Shown here piece by piece: positions 50,166 through 59,600 of a stretch of DNA of 64,000 nucleotides. A model generated the notes under the pieces. That model saw only the letters and a list, made by a program, of their open reading frames with translations. It searched no databases and was not told where the DNA came from. Every line of letters starts with the position of its first letter. The first letter of the stretch is position 1. The DNA lies in NCBI RefSeq assembly GCF_011046735.1, contig NZ_CP049258.1:3738001-3802000 (forward strand). Direction: 5' to 3'. Origin of the DNA: Nordella sp. HKS 07 (GTDB lineage Bacteria; Pseudomonadota; Alphaproteobacteria; Rhizobiales; Aestuariivirgaceae). The translations under genes were made by a program, and so were the position numbers.

Positions 50166-51283
50166 GTGCTGACCCCATCCGGTCCCATTGGCATGACAAA
50201 GGTGAAGCGGGTTTCTTCGGTTGTGGATGTGACCTTCAGCGTGCCCCCATGCGCCTTGGCGATTTCGGCGGCGATATGAAGGCCTAGGCCTAGGCCTTGC
50301 TGGCTTTTGCGCACCTCGCCGCGGAAAAACGGTTCGAAAAGCCGCGCCGCCATCTCCTCGGCGATAGGTGGGCCGGCATTGGCGACGGTGAGTTCGAACT
50401 GATCCTTCGCGGTCACCGCGCGGAGCCGGATGGGTTCGTTGTCTGCCCCGTGAGTCAGCGCATTGCCGAGCAAGTTTGAAACCAGCTGGCCGATACGCGA
50501 GGGATCACAATAGACAGGTTTGTCGAGCGCAAAATCAACCTCTATGGCTCGTTCTGGAAAGCTGGCGCGCAGTTCTTCAACCACTTGGTGCAGCACCGGC
50601 GCGATATCCTCGGCAATATCGCGGCTGACTGCGATACCGCCGCCGAGGCGCCCCCGCGCAAAATCCAGAACGTTGCTGATGATCCCGCTCATCCGTGTCA
50701 CGCTGTTCTGCATCAGGGCCAGAGACCTGATGCCGAGATCGCTTTGTGGCTCGCGCCCAAGCATGCGCGCGGCGGCAGAGATCGAGGCGAGTGGACTGCG
50801 CAGGTCATGACCCAACACTGCGATGAATTGTTCGCGCAGTTGTGCGATCTCGCGCTCGGAATTGAGCCGGATCTCGGCAGCGCTCCTCGCCGCCACCAGT
50901 TCACGCTCATAGAGCCGTCGCTCCGTCGCTTTGAAAAAGGCCATGCGCACGCATGCGGCACGGCCATCGCGTTCCGGCAGCTGGCGGGCATTCGCCATCA
51001 CCGCGAGGCGCCCGCCAGGCGCCGTGGCGAGATCGAGCGTCGCCTCGTCGAAGAAGCCTTGCATATGCAGCAAAGGCGCGACATGCGCCTCGTAGAAGAT
51101 CCGGCCGGTGATCGTCAGCAAGTCGTGGAAATGCAGTTCCAGGAGGCGGTCAGGCGAATATCCGATCCAGGCGGACAACGTCGCATTGGCCTTGATGAGC
51201 CGGCCGTCGGGAAGCATCGACAGGTAGCCGCAGGGAGCATTCTCATACAGGTCGCTGAGATCGTCATCGCTCATTGCCGGCAT
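50162..51283 (-). CDS. PAS-domain sensor histidine kinase, soluble
   Basis: 373 residues. A PAS domain (Y-E-N-A-P-C-G-Y-L-S-M-L-P-D-G-R-L-I-K-A-N, W-I-G-Y-S-P-D-R-L-L) occupies the first 120 residues, followed by a coiled linker, the H box F-I-A-V-L-G-H-D-L-R-S-P-L-A-S-I and the ATPase domain with N-L-L-G-N-A-L-T-H-G and G-L-G-L-G-L-H-I. No membrane segment is present. ATG 51283 lies 17 nt after the RsbQ-like hydrolase stop, with GGCGGAAG upstream, so the two are one operon. No response regulator is adjacent. Confidence 0.9.
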   Translation of the reverse strand: MPAMSDDDLSDLYENAPCGYLSMLPDGRLIKANATLSAWIGYSPDRLLELHFHDLLTITGRIFYEAHVAPLLHMQGFFDEATLDLATAPGGRLAVMANARQLPERDGRAACVRMAFFKATERRLYERELVAARSAAEIRLNSEREIAQLREQFIAVLGHDLRSPLASISAAARMLGREPQSDLGIRSLALMQNSVTRMSGIISNVLDFARGRLGGGIAVSRDIAEDIAPVLHQVVEELRASFPERAIEVDFALDKPVYCDPSRIGQLVSNLLGNALTHGADNEPIRLRAVTAKDQFELTVANAGPPIAEEMAARLFEPFFRGEVRKSQQGLGLGLHIAAEIAKAHGGTLKVTSTTEETRFTFVMPMGPDGVST

Positions 51284-51300
51284 AACGCTTCCGCCTGTCG

Positions 51301-52089
51301 TCAGATGAAGCCGCGAATGGCCGCGATGACTTCCTCGGGCGCGCTTAGGTTGGGACAATGACCTGTCGCCTTGAGATACCTCAGCTCGCTGCCCGGTATG
51401 TTACGTTGCACATATTCGCCGACTTGCTGGGGAGCGATGACGTCTTGGCTGCATTGCAGAACCAGGGTGCGCGTTTTGACCTTGGGCAGGTCAGGGCGGT
51501 TGTCGGAGTTGAACGTCACCGCTGCGAAGGCTTTTGCGATCTCCGGCTGCATGCGGCAGAAGCTTGTCGTAAGTTCCTCGCCGAGTTCCGGCCTCTCCGG
51601 ATTGGCCATGATGGCCGGAGCCATCGCCGCCGCCCAGCCCATGTGGTTCTCGCCGAGGAATTCGAGCAGTTCAGCGATCTGCGCCGCGCTGAAGCCGCCC
51701 ACATAGTCGCCGTCATCCACATAGCGCGGCGATGGGCCGACAAGGACAAGGCGCTCGAATATCTCTGGCGACTTGAGCGAGGCAAGAATGCCGATCATGG
51801 CGCTGACCGAATGACCTACGAAAACCGCTCCGCGGAGGTCGAGTTCGCGTGCGATGGCGACCACATCCTCGGCATAGCCTGAGAGGCTGGCGTATTTGGT
51901 GGGATCATAAGCTGAGAGATCGGCGCCGCCGGCACCGACATAATCGAACAGCACGGTTCGAAAATCGCGCTCGAAAGCGGGCGCGACCATGCGCCACATA
52001 TTCTGGTCGCATCCGAACCCATGAGCGAACATGATCGCTTTTTGGCCCGTGCCACTCATGTGGACATTGTGTTGTGAACAGGCGGACAT
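51301..52089 (-). CDS. RsbQ-like alpha/beta hydrolase
   Basis: 262 residues, closely following RsbQ: M-F-A-H-G-F-G-C-D-Q-N-M-W near residue 20, L-F-D-Y-V-G-A-G, the nucleophile in V-F-V-G-H-S-V-S-A-M-I-G near 95, V-G-P-S-P-R-Y, and catalytic His in A-T-G-H-C-P-N-L-S. RsbQ proteins, like plant KAI2/D14, sense or cleave a small hydrophobic ligand and activate a PAS partner. Here the PAS partner is the histidine kinase directly downstream, instead of the RsbP phosphatase of Bacillus. Start ATG 52089 keeps the normal N-terminus. Confidence 0.88.
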   Translation of the reverse strand: MSACSQHNVHMSGTGQKAIMFAHGFGCDQNMWRMVAPAFERDFRTVLFDYVGAGGADLSAYDPTKYASLSGYAEDVVAIARELDLRGAVFVGHSVSAMIGILASLKSPEIFERLVLVGPSPRYVDDGDYVGGFSAAQIAELLEFLGENHMGWAAAMAPAIMANPERPELGEELTTSFCRMQPEIAKAFAAVTFNSDNRPDLPKVKTRTLVLQCSQDVIAPQQVGEYVQRNIPGSELRYLKATGHCPNLSAPEEVIAAIRGFI

Positions 52090-52229
52090 CGAGTATCACC
52101 AGGAAGGGGTTTTGAAGGGCCCAATCGCGCCACTTTCGTCGACGCGATACGTGCCGGAGGTCGAGTTCCGCGCTGGTTACGCATCGCAAGCCGGCTGAGC
52201 GCTGTCAAGGTACAACGCCGCGCCATCCG

Positions 52230-52326
52230 GAGCATGATCCGGAAGTGCGAAGCGGCGGTCCGAAAACATCATGCGCAAACAACAAGATGAAGCGTGATGG
52301 CGACTCGTCCTGAAGCCATCACACTT
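52230..52326 (+). repeat. RIME-like element
   Basis: A 97-bp copy starting GAGCATGATCCGGAA, with arm CATCATGCGCAAACAA, and a second hairpin AAGCGTGATGGC/GCCATCAC. TA follows at 52327-52328; the left TA is lost. It lies between the large exported protein gene and the hydrolase gene. Confidence 0.78.
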
Positions 52327-52356
52327 TAGGCGCTCCTCCAACCACCACGCCGACCC

Positions 52357-54942
52357 TCAACGGCGGCCGCCACCCCTGCCTCCGCCACCGAAGCTGCGAC
52401 CACCGCCACTACCACCAAAACCGCGGCCACCATAGCTGCCGCGGGCGGGCGGATAGTAGTACTGCCTCGACATCTCCCGCTGATTGCCCCGATACCGCAT
52501 CTGTGCGTCCCGGTTGACATTGGACGGCAGCTGTCGGCTCACCGTCGGGCGCTGCGAAGAGGGCTGGCGCTGTGTCCGCGCTTTCTGGTGTTGCTGCGTC
52601 GCCGGGCGCTGGGATGCCTTCGTCTTTGTCCGTTCGCGAACCGGAGCGGCGCCCGCCTTGGGCTGTGCAGGGGACTCCGCGCCCACCCGGTTCTGGAGCC
52701 GGTCGCGCGCCTCGGGCGAGAGACCCGGAAGGCCTTCGCCGCCCTGCACCAGGTCGCCGCGGTTGGGCGGCTTCACGTCCTGCCAGCCGCCATCATACAC
52801 TTGCCAGCCGTCGCCGGTGTTCCGGTAGACCTGACCGTTTCGGCCGGCATACATGTCCCCGCGCCGCCCCTCATGGATGAACCCCTGGCCCTCGGAGGTC
52901 TTCCAGCGCAGTGTCGAACTGCCGCCGGCGCCGGTGCGCGCGGTAATCCGCGCCCACTCTGATCCGCTTTTGACACCGGCCGATTTCCAAGCTCCATAGA
53001 CATTCCGGCCACCGGCTATGTAGCCGGCCTTGTCCGTGCTCGGATTGGCGGCCGCGACGAAGCCGGCCGAGCCGTTCGGTCCCCAGACTGCCCCGGCGCG
53101 GCCATAGGTGCCGGTGCTCGGGTTCCAGGTCCGCACGCCGGCAATGCCGCGATATGGGCCATAGGCATAGCCGTAGCGGCCATATACGCCTCGGACCGGG
53201 TTGTAATAGGCGCCGATGCCCCAAGTTACGGGGCGCGGGTTATAGATCGGGTAATCGTAGTCGGGCGAGTCGTACCAATAGGGGGGATAGTACCACCCGC
53301 TCCCGTAGACACATGAATCCCAGGCCAGGTAGCAGTACAGATAGCCCATGGTGTAGCTGTACCAGACGGCATCCGGCTCGGTCTCGTAAACGTGGACATA
53401 GGTGGCATTGTATACTGGCGACGAGGGCGGAATCTCGTAGATCGCCGCTGGGACCTCGGTGGCCAGCTGCCATGGGCCTTCCGGGCTGTCGGCCACGAAC
53501 CAGACTCCGTCCTGAAGAAGGAAATATCGCGAACCGACTTTGATCACGGTCTCGGCCGTGTTCGTCGCATAGGCGAGTTCGGTCCCCTCGATGGGCGCGA
53601 AGGCGGGCTTGCCCTCATAGGCGAGCGTCGGCGTGATCGAGCCCTTCTCCACGCGAGCCGTGGTCGGGATGCTTGCCCTGAGCCGCGCCTCGGCACTTTC
53701 CGACGTTCCCGGAACCGACGCGCGCACGGAGTAATAGGGAGCGTCCTCTGGGATATTCAGGAAATCGGCGGGAAGCTGCGGCGTCGCGAAGGTCCACGGC
53801 CCCTTCAGGTCGGCAGCGCGGAACCAGCGGCCGGACAGAAGCACGTACCATTGCTTCCCGGTCTTGTCGAAGAAGACGTCCGTCTCGGTGTTCGATGCCC
53901 ACTGCAGCGCGGTGGCGGGAACATCGACGAGCGCGGGCTCACCCTCGAACAGGATCATCTCGGAGGGCTGGTTGGTGGCGACGATAGCCGGCGCTCGCCC
54001 CTGCGGATAAGGCTCGGGCGGCTGGGCGGCGCGCGCATCGTCCCAGTTGCCGTCCGTGGGCAGGTCTTTAAGCAGCTGGGGCAGATCGGTGACCGGTGTC
54101 CACGGGCCCGCGACGGTCTTGGCCGTCAGCCAGTGCTTGTCGTCGCGCAGGAACAATGTACCGCCCTCGTCGATCCGGAAGAGGTCCCAGTTCGTATTGA
54201 CCACGAAGGAGAGCCCGGCCTTCCCCTTCACCCGGCCGAATACGGGGGCGCCGTCGGTCTGGACGAGGAGCGCCGGGAGCGTCGACACAAAGATCGGCGG
54301 CGGATCCGCTTTGAGACCGGGCACATCGGTCATGCGTTTCTGCTCGGCCAGGCTTGCCGTCACGCGGGATTCCGGGACGGTGATCGGGTCGGTCGGCAAG
54401 AGCTTTCCGGTCTCGACCGACAGGGCCTTCAACTCGTCGCGCTTCAGGCTCGAGAAGTTCAGGCTCGATATGGTGATATTGGTAATGACGATCTGATCGT
54501 CGTCCTCGTCGTAGGACGTGTCGCCTTTGAGGCCGATAACGCCGAAAACCGGTCGGGCATCCGGCGTCTTGACATATTCGGCCGCGACCACCGCATCGAT
54601 CGTCTTGAAATCGGTCCAGTCCGTGAACTGCGGCTGATACAGGACCATGCGGCCCACGCCGGTTTCGTAGCTGCGTGGCCATGCTTGCGGATCGTCTGTC
54701 TTCTTCAGATATTGGCCGCTGACGAATCCCTTCGTTCCTTCGACCGTGACGGCGCACCAGCTGCCGGCATCATCGCAATCGCCGATGTCGATGTCTGTAC
54801 CAACCGGGAGCGTTCGAATTGCGGAGTAAGTCGTGCCCGGACCAGAGCGTAGGTTCACGTTGGTCGTGGTCACCCCTGGTGCGGCCACCGCCGCTGTGGA
54901 GAGTGTGGCCCAAATGACTGCAAAAAAGACAACTTTGCGCAT
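52357..54942 (-). CDS. Large exported protein: SH3 domain, repeated W-rich modules, Gly/Arg-rich tail
   Basis: 861 residues. Signal peptide MRKVVFFAVIWATLSTAAVA, a bacterial SH3 domain (V-N-L-R-S-G-P-G-T-T-Y-S-A-I, 25-80), then repeated modules with K-T-V-A-G-P-W-T-P, W-Y-V-L-L-S-G-R-W-F-R-A, L-K-G-P-W-T-F and D-S-P-E-G-P-W-Q-L. Next comes a Tyr/Trp/Pro-rich segment (about 545-600), a charged Gln/Arg stretch and a tail of G-G-R-G and G-G-G-R repeats. Similar proteins are sometimes annotated as carbohydrate-binding or cell-envelope proteins. Probably periplasmic or surface-located; no enzymatic motif is seen. Monocistronic and divergent from the DUF1622 gene. Confidence 0.82.
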   Translation of the reverse strand: MRKVVFFAVIWATLSTAAVAAPGVTTTNVNLRSGPGTTYSAIRTLPVGTDIDIGDCDDAGSWCAVTVEGTKGFVSGQYLKKTDDPQAWPRSYETGVGRMVLYQPQFTDWTDFKTIDAVVAAEYVKTPDARPVFGVIGLKGDTSYDEDDDQIVITNITISSLNFSSLKRDELKALSVETGKLLPTDPITVPESRVTASLAEQKRMTDVPGLKADPPPIFVSTLPALLVQTDGAPVFGRVKGKAGLSFVVNTNWDLFRIDEGGTLFLRDDKHWLTAKTVAGPWTPVTDLPQLLKDLPTDGNWDDARAAQPPEPYPQGRAPAIVATNQPSEMILFEGEPALVDVPATALQWASNTETDVFFDKTGKQWYVLLSGRWFRAADLKGPWTFATPQLPADFLNIPEDAPYYSVRASVPGTSESAEARLRASIPTTARVEKGSITPTLAYEGKPAFAPIEGTELAYATNTAETVIKVGSRYFLLQDGVWFVADSPEGPWQLATEVPAAIYEIPPSSPVYNATYVHVYETEPDAVWYSYTMGYLYCYLAWDSCVYGSGWYYPPYWYDSPDYDYPIYNPRPVTWGIGAYYNPVRGVYGRYGYAYGPYRGIAGVRTWNPSTGTYGRAGAVWGPNGSAGFVAAANPSTDKAGYIAGGRNVYGAWKSAGVKSGSEWARITARTGAGGSSTLRWKTSEGQGFIHEGRRGDMYAGRNGQVYRNTGDGWQVYDGGWQDVKPPNRGDLVQGGEGLPGLSPEARDRLQNRVGAESPAQPKAGAAPVRERTKTKASQRPATQQHQKARTQRQPSSQRPTVSRQLPSNVNRDAQMRYRGNQREMSRQYYYPPARGSYGGRGFGGSGGGRSFGGGGRGGGRR

Positions 54943-55200
54943 GACGGATCCTCGTATTGCGCTCGTCAGGCTACGTCCCAGATACCTTCAGGTCGGCTTC
55001 AGTATGTCGTTATCGATCCATGCCATATCCATCAAAATAGCATATAAGAACAGGCATTGCTTTGGAACGTCATGAGGCGCTCGGCAACGAATTGTTAATC
55101 ATAGTCGCCGCATCATGCGGGCGCGAACGCAGCGGCCGATGCCCGTCGCCTCCAACAGGAATTTTCGGGCACCTGCATAGGAGGGGCCCCGCGGTGTAAC

Positions 55201-55584
55201 ATGGACCCGCAGGTCACGAGCGCCTTCGACATGACGGCAACGATCAGTCACGGGATTCGCTTCATTGGCGATGCGATCGACGTCTTCGGCGTCATGACCA
55301 TCGTCATCGGCATAGTCTGGTCGACATCGCATTTCCTGCGGCGGCCCACGGAAGAACACTACTTCGATCGGTATAAGATCCGCATTGGCCGAACGCTCTT
55401 GCTTGGCCTCGAGATGCTCGTCGCCGCCGATATTGTGAAGACAATTGCGGTCGAGCCCACATTCACGAGCCTCGGGGTGCTCGCCGGCCTTGTCGCAATC
55501 CGCACCTTCCTGAGCTGGACCCTTGTACTGGAGATCGAGGGTAGATGGCCCTGGCAAGGAAGCAACAGCCGAAACCCGCCGTGA
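55201..55584 (+). CDS. DUF1622 membrane protein
   Basis: 127 residues with three hydrophobic segments. The DUF1622 pattern is I-D-V-F-G-V-M-T-I-V-I-G-I near residue 27, then R-I-G-R-T-L-L-L-G-L-E-M-L-V-A-A-D-I-V-K-T-I and L-G-V-L-A-G-L-V-A-I-R-T-F-L-S-W-T-L-V-L-E-I-E-G-R-W-P-W. Inner membrane, unknown function. ATG 55201 is preceded by a distant GGAGGGG (15 nt), so ATG 55231 is possible. Confidence 0.9.
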   Translation: MDPQVTSAFDMTATISHGIRFIGDAIDVFGVMTIVIGIVWSTSHFLRRPTEEHYFDRYKIRIGRTLLLGLEMLVAADIVKTIAVEPTFTSLGVLAGLVAIRTFLSWTLVLEIEGRWPWQGSNSRNPP

Positions 55585-55599
55585 TCGGCTCCCGCCGAT
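55584..55599. terminator. Short hairpin between convergent genes
   Basis: ATCGGC pairs with GCCGAT across a 4-nt loop immediately after the DUF1622 stop and before the GDPD gene end. No T-run; a weak bidirectional terminator at best. Confidence 0.35.
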
Positions 55600-55611
55600 G
55601 CACCAAAACCT

Positions 55612-57522
55612 TCAGGCGTCATCTTCGTCGGCGACCAGCCGGAAGCTGCCGATCCCAAAGCTGTCGGCCAGCCACAGAAGCAGACGCTCGGGCGCGGACA
55701 GGGCGTTGCGACGTTCCATGACCTGCCTCGCCAAGGCAGGCTGATTGGTGATGAGCCCGTCGACCCCCATCGAGATCATCCGCGACATCGTCACGGGGTC
55801 ATCGACCGTCCAGACGTAGAGCTGCTTTCCCTCGGCCTTGATCCGTTTGATCAGGTCGATCGAGATCTGTCCGGTATTGATCGCGATGTAGTTGGTGTCG
55901 AGTGCCGAGAGATCACCGATAGCTCGTGCCGCCAGAATTCCGGTGCGCCAGCCCGGGCGTAGTCCGCGCATCTTCTCGACCATCGCGATCTTGAGCGACA
56001 TTACCGCGATCTGGTCGGTCATCCCGGTCTCTTCGACGATCCGGGCCACACGACCTTCCAGGTCGGAGTTGTGGCCGTAGTATTTCAGTTCGATCATCAC
56101 CTTCGACTTTCCACGGGCCGCCAGAAGCACGGCGCGCAGCGTCGGCGTGCGTTCGGCCGAATACGCCGGATCAAAGGAGCTGCCGATATCGATGTGAGCG
56201 AGATCGGCCATCGTCGCGTTCCAGATTTTCAAATCGACCCCGGCGGACTTCATGAAGTCGCTGTCGTGAGCGACGATCACCTCGCCGTCCGCCGTTTCCT
56301 GCACGTCGATCTCGATCCAGTCGGCACCATCTTCAATCGCCTTCACGACGGCCGACATGGTGTTCTCCGGTCGGGTGCCTGCCGCGCCTCGATGCGCGAT
56401 GATCTCGACTGTTTGTGACGAACCGAGCTGGTTGAGAACATGATCCGAGAGAATGAGCCCGGCAATGACGCAGGCCGATGCCAGCGCAAGAACAGCCCAG
56501 AGCGGCACTCGGCGGCCGGCGCGAGGGTCATCAGCCGTGGTCGCAGGGAAAGGTTCCTCTTGTGTCACATCCCGGAATTCAGACAGCAGGATGCGCGCCA
56601 GGGCACCGTTCGACAGCGCGGAGACGAATGCATTTGCCAGACCCCAGACCAGCACGAGGACGAGCGTCACTCCGGCAATCAGCCGCAGATTGTCACCCAA
56701 AAGAGAGGGGGCCTGACCGATCGCGGCGCCGAACAATGCCGCGACGATTATGCCCAAAAGGATCCGGCATGCGAGCCAGACAACGACCTGCCAAAAAAGC
56801 TGTGCTTTCCGTCCCGCCAGAAGTGCTGCACTTTCCCGGAATGCGGCTGTGGGTCGCGTGCCTCGCCCCACGACGAGTTGTAACGCGAAGGACCAGCCGG
56901 TCAGCCGCGACAAGAGGATCAAACACATAAGTATTGCAAGCGCCGCAATCAGGGCGGCCGCAAGCAGAGCCTCAGGTGGACGGTAAGTGAGGTAGTAGTT
57001 GATGTCATAGTCGCGCAGCAGCCAATAAGCGATGGCTGCCATCGCGAGAATGAAGGGCAGCGCGATGCCAAGAACACGCAGGAGAAGCCCGAGACTAAAT
57101 CGCAGCACCCGTGGAAAGCGAGGAACGACGAAAGCAAGTCCGCGCCGGACGGCGGGAAGGACGCGCATCTCGCGGATGGCCAGGGTGTGCATCATCACCA
57201 CAACATCCAGTACTGCGGCGGCGATGCCGATGCTGATGGCGGCCAGCGCGATGCATGCGCCGGCTGGCGTCAACACGAGCCGGGCGATGTCCTGATCGGT
57301 CACGGCGCTACGACCGGAGAAGCCGACGACGGCACCCAGAAGCAGTCCGATCAATGGCACGAACAGCGCCGAAGCGGCCAGCCGAACGGTGAGGTGCGTC
57401 GCCGTGAAGGGCAGGAGATAGGCGAACGCGACCCGGAAATGGGTGGCGACTTTGGACAGTACCACCACCGCCTTGTCGACAACACCGCTCGCCTGGTCTC
57501 CTTGATCGCTTCGTACGTTCAT
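55612..57522 (-). CDS. Membrane-anchored glycerophosphodiester phosphodiesterase
   Basis: 636 residues. Residues 1-350 form the GPDPase membrane domain with seven to eight hydrophobic segments and R-A-L-A-F-V-V-P-R-F-P-R-V-L-R-F-S-L-style amphipathic loops. The catalytic TIM barrel follows: I-A-H-R-G-A-A-G-T-R-P-E-N-T near residue 375 (general acid His and Arg/Glu), E-I-D-V-Q (metal Glu/Asp), V-A-H-D, and M-I-E-L-K-Y later. It hydrolyses glycerophosphodiesters to glycerol-3-phosphate and an alcohol at the membrane. Convergent with DUF1622. Confidence 0.92.
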   Translation of the reverse strand: MNVRSDQGDQASGVVDKAVVVLSKVATHFRVAFAYLLPFTATHLTVRLAASALFVPLIGLLLGAVVGFSGRSAVTDQDIARLVLTPAGACIALAAISIGIAAAVLDVVVMMHTLAIREMRVLPAVRRGLAFVVPRFPRVLRFSLGLLLRVLGIALPFILAMAAIAYWLLRDYDINYYLTYRPPEALLAAALIAALAILMCLILLSRLTGWSFALQLVVGRGTRPTAAFRESAALLAGRKAQLFWQVVVWLACRILLGIIVAALFGAAIGQAPSLLGDNLRLIAGVTLVLVLVWGLANAFVSALSNGALARILLSEFRDVTQEEPFPATTADDPRAGRRVPLWAVLALASACVIAGLILSDHVLNQLGSSQTVEIIAHRGAAGTRPENTMSAVVKAIEDGADWIEIDVQETADGEVIVAHDSDFMKSAGVDLKIWNATMADLAHIDIGSSFDPAYSAERTPTLRAVLLAARGKSKVMIELKYYGHNSDLEGRVARIVEETGMTDQIAVMSLKIAMVEKMRGLRPGWRTGILAARAIGDLSALDTNYIAINTGQISIDLIKRIKAEGKQLYVWTVDDPVTMSRMISMGVDGLITNQPALARQVMERRNALSAPERLLLWLADSFGIGSFRLVADEDDA

Positions 57523-57630
57523 CGGGGACAGCCTGGGTTGTAGAGGACTATATCAGGGAGCGGTCTGGCGTCCACTCATATGCGCGACAACGATACCACT
57601 GCGGCGGCCAGCATCGCGTTCGGATCAAAT

Positions 57631-59418
57631 TTACTTGCTCTCCCCTCGTGAGTTCAACACTTGATCAGGCTTGCCACCTGCTGAGTAGTACTGAAGTGCG
57701 GCGCGGATGTTGGAGAACAGTCGTTCGCGGCCGAGGTGGTCAGCGAAACCGGAAGCCCGAACATAACTCAGCACGTCCGGATTCAAGCCAGCCAGCCAGA
57801 CCGTGACACCTTGCCCAGTGAGACGCCGTTCGCCCTCAACTAGCATCTGAAGAGCGGAGTACTCGATGTCAAAGACCCTGCTCATGTCCAGCGCGACGAT
57901 CCGCGGCTGATGCTTGGCGACCAGGGCCTGGACCTGATCAGCGACCTGTTGGGCGTTCGCAAAGAAAAGGCGGCCCTCGGGCCGGAGGATCAGGAGTCCT
58001 TCGAATGTCTCGTCATCAGGATGCTCTGGTGACACTGGCCGCAGGAAGTCGACTCCGCGTTTGCGGCCAATCACGTAGACCTTGGGCTTCACCGATTGAC
58101 TAGCCAGTCCGATGAGGGAAAGGACGATCGCAACGATGATACCCTGAAGGGTGCCGAAAAAGAGTACTCCCAAGAAGGCCGCGAGCGCCCAGCGAAACTC
58201 CATCCGTCGGACTCTGCGAACGGACACAAACTCGGCCGGCCTGATGAGCCCGACCGAGTACACAATCACAATCGCGGCGAGTACTGCCTGCGGCAATAAA
58301 CCAATTAGCGGGGCCAAGACCAGCATTGTGGCAGCTGCCGCACCGGCAGTGACCAGAGATGCCTTTTGCGAGTGTCCGCCGACAGCGCGAACCACTGCTG
58401 TCTGCGAAGTACCGCCCCCCGCCGGCATTGCGCCGAAGAATGCGCCGGCCAGGTTGGCGGCTCCCGTTGCCAATAGTTCGCGGTTCGGTCTGATGGCCGG
58501 CTCGTCGGGGGCGGCGAAGGCTCGGCCCGCTGCGATTGTTTCGGTAAAGCTCATCAAGGCAATTCCGAGGGCACCGGGCAAAAGTTCAGTGACAAGCCCA
58601 GGACTGGGAAGGGTGATCGAAGGGAGCGACTGTGGAATGGGCCCCACGGTAGCAACGCCCAACGCATTCAGACCCACAAGCCAGGAAAGCCCGATGCCTA
58701 AGCCTACGATTGCGAGGGGAGCCGGCGAATGGGGCCAGCGTCGCTCCATCGCAAACAATGCGACGAGTGCCGCCCCGGCAATTGCCGCTGTAAGCAACGA
58801 GGTGTCAGGCAGATGGCTCACCACACTCAGAATATCCCGGAAGAAGCCTTCCTTGGTGATATGTATTCCGAGCAGCTTCGGTATCTGATCAAGTAATATG
58901 ACGAGTCCTATGCCAGCCTTGAAGCCCGTCAGAACGGGTGAGGAAATGAAGTTGGCAATGAAGCCGAAGCGCAGCGCGAAAGCCACGATCAGAAGGGCGC
59001 CGGTCAGGGCGGTAAGTGTCGCGGTTGCCAAGACCAGCTTGCCAGGATCTCCGTCCGGAACGACAAGCCCGAGTTGTGTTCCGACGAGGATCGCAAGTGT
59101 GGTCGTCGAACTGACGCTCAGCACCCGCGACGTGCCAAGCAGCGCATAAACGATCATCGGCACGAAGGCCGTGTAGAGCCCGACGATAACCGGCAGGCCG
59201 GCAACGGTCGCGTAGGCCATTGCTTTGGGTAAGACGACGGCCGCAGCGGTCAGGCCTGCAACAACATCGAGGTGAAACCCTCCAGTGGATGAGGCGATGC
59301 GGTGATCGTTGCTGTCCACAGGCTGCATCCCAGAAGCATACCATCGGACGAGGCCGGTGACGATGCCCTGGATTGTCAGCTTATTGAGCCGGGACACGAA
59401 CGGTGGAGGTTTGAGCAT
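57631..59418 (-). CDS. SulP-family anion transporter with STAS domain
   Basis: 595 residues. The SulP core has L-T-A-A-A-V-V-L-P-K-A-M-A-Y-A-T-V-A-G-L-P (TM1-2), G-T-S-R-V-L-S-V-S-S-T-T-T, I-S-S-P-V-L-T-G-F-K-A-G-I-G, and N-R-E-L-L-A-T-G-A-A-N-L-A-G-A-F-F-G-A-M-P. A C-terminal STAS domain (I-V-A-L-D-M-S-R-V-F-D-I-E-Y-S-A-L) lies at about 480-580. Substrates may be sulfate, bicarbonate or dicarboxylates. ATG 59418 has GCAGGTGG upstream; the frame to 59478 gives a non-membrane Cys-rich lead and ATG 59331 is a further option. Confidence 0.9.
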   Translation of the reverse strand: MLKPPPFVSRLNKLTIQGIVTGLVRWYASGMQPVDSNDHRIASSTGGFHLDVVAGLTAAAVVLPKAMAYATVAGLPVIVGLYTAFVPMIVYALLGTSRVLSVSSTTTLAILVGTQLGLVVPDGDPGKLVLATATLTALTGALLIVAFALRFGFIANFISSPVLTGFKAGIGLVILLDQIPKLLGIHITKEGFFRDILSVVSHLPDTSLLTAAIAGAALVALFAMERRWPHSPAPLAIVGLGIGLSWLVGLNALGVATVGPIPQSLPSITLPSPGLVTELLPGALGIALMSFTETIAAGRAFAAPDEPAIRPNRELLATGAANLAGAFFGAMPAGGGTSQTAVVRAVGGHSQKASLVTAGAAAATMLVLAPLIGLLPQAVLAAIVIVYSVGLIRPAEFVSVRRVRRMEFRWALAAFLGVLFFGTLQGIIVAIVLSLIGLASQSVKPKVYVIGRKRGVDFLRPVSPEHPDDETFEGLLILRPEGRLFFANAQQVADQVQALVAKHQPRIVALDMSRVFDIEYSALQMLVEGERRLTGQGVTVWLAGLNPDVLSYVRASGFADHLGRERLFSNIRAALQYYSAGGKPDQVLNSRGESK

Positions 59419-59600
59419 AACCCACCTGCATGGGTAATCCCTGCCACATTGTGGGAAAAACAGTCGCAAAAATGGCAAGCCCCGAATTCATAGAAGTGCT
59501 ACAAACCTCAAACAGGCACTTTCCCGACCAAACTCGAAGCTGAGGATTAGGCCACACAAGTCGCGGGCGAATCCTTCGCTGAGAGTAAGGAGGATGCGCG

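Noticed and set aside
53392-54852. 486-residue plus-strand frame opposite the large exported protein
   Set aside because: Opposite-strand shadow; Arg/Gly/His-rich with no domain, while the minus frame has a signal peptide and SH3 domain.
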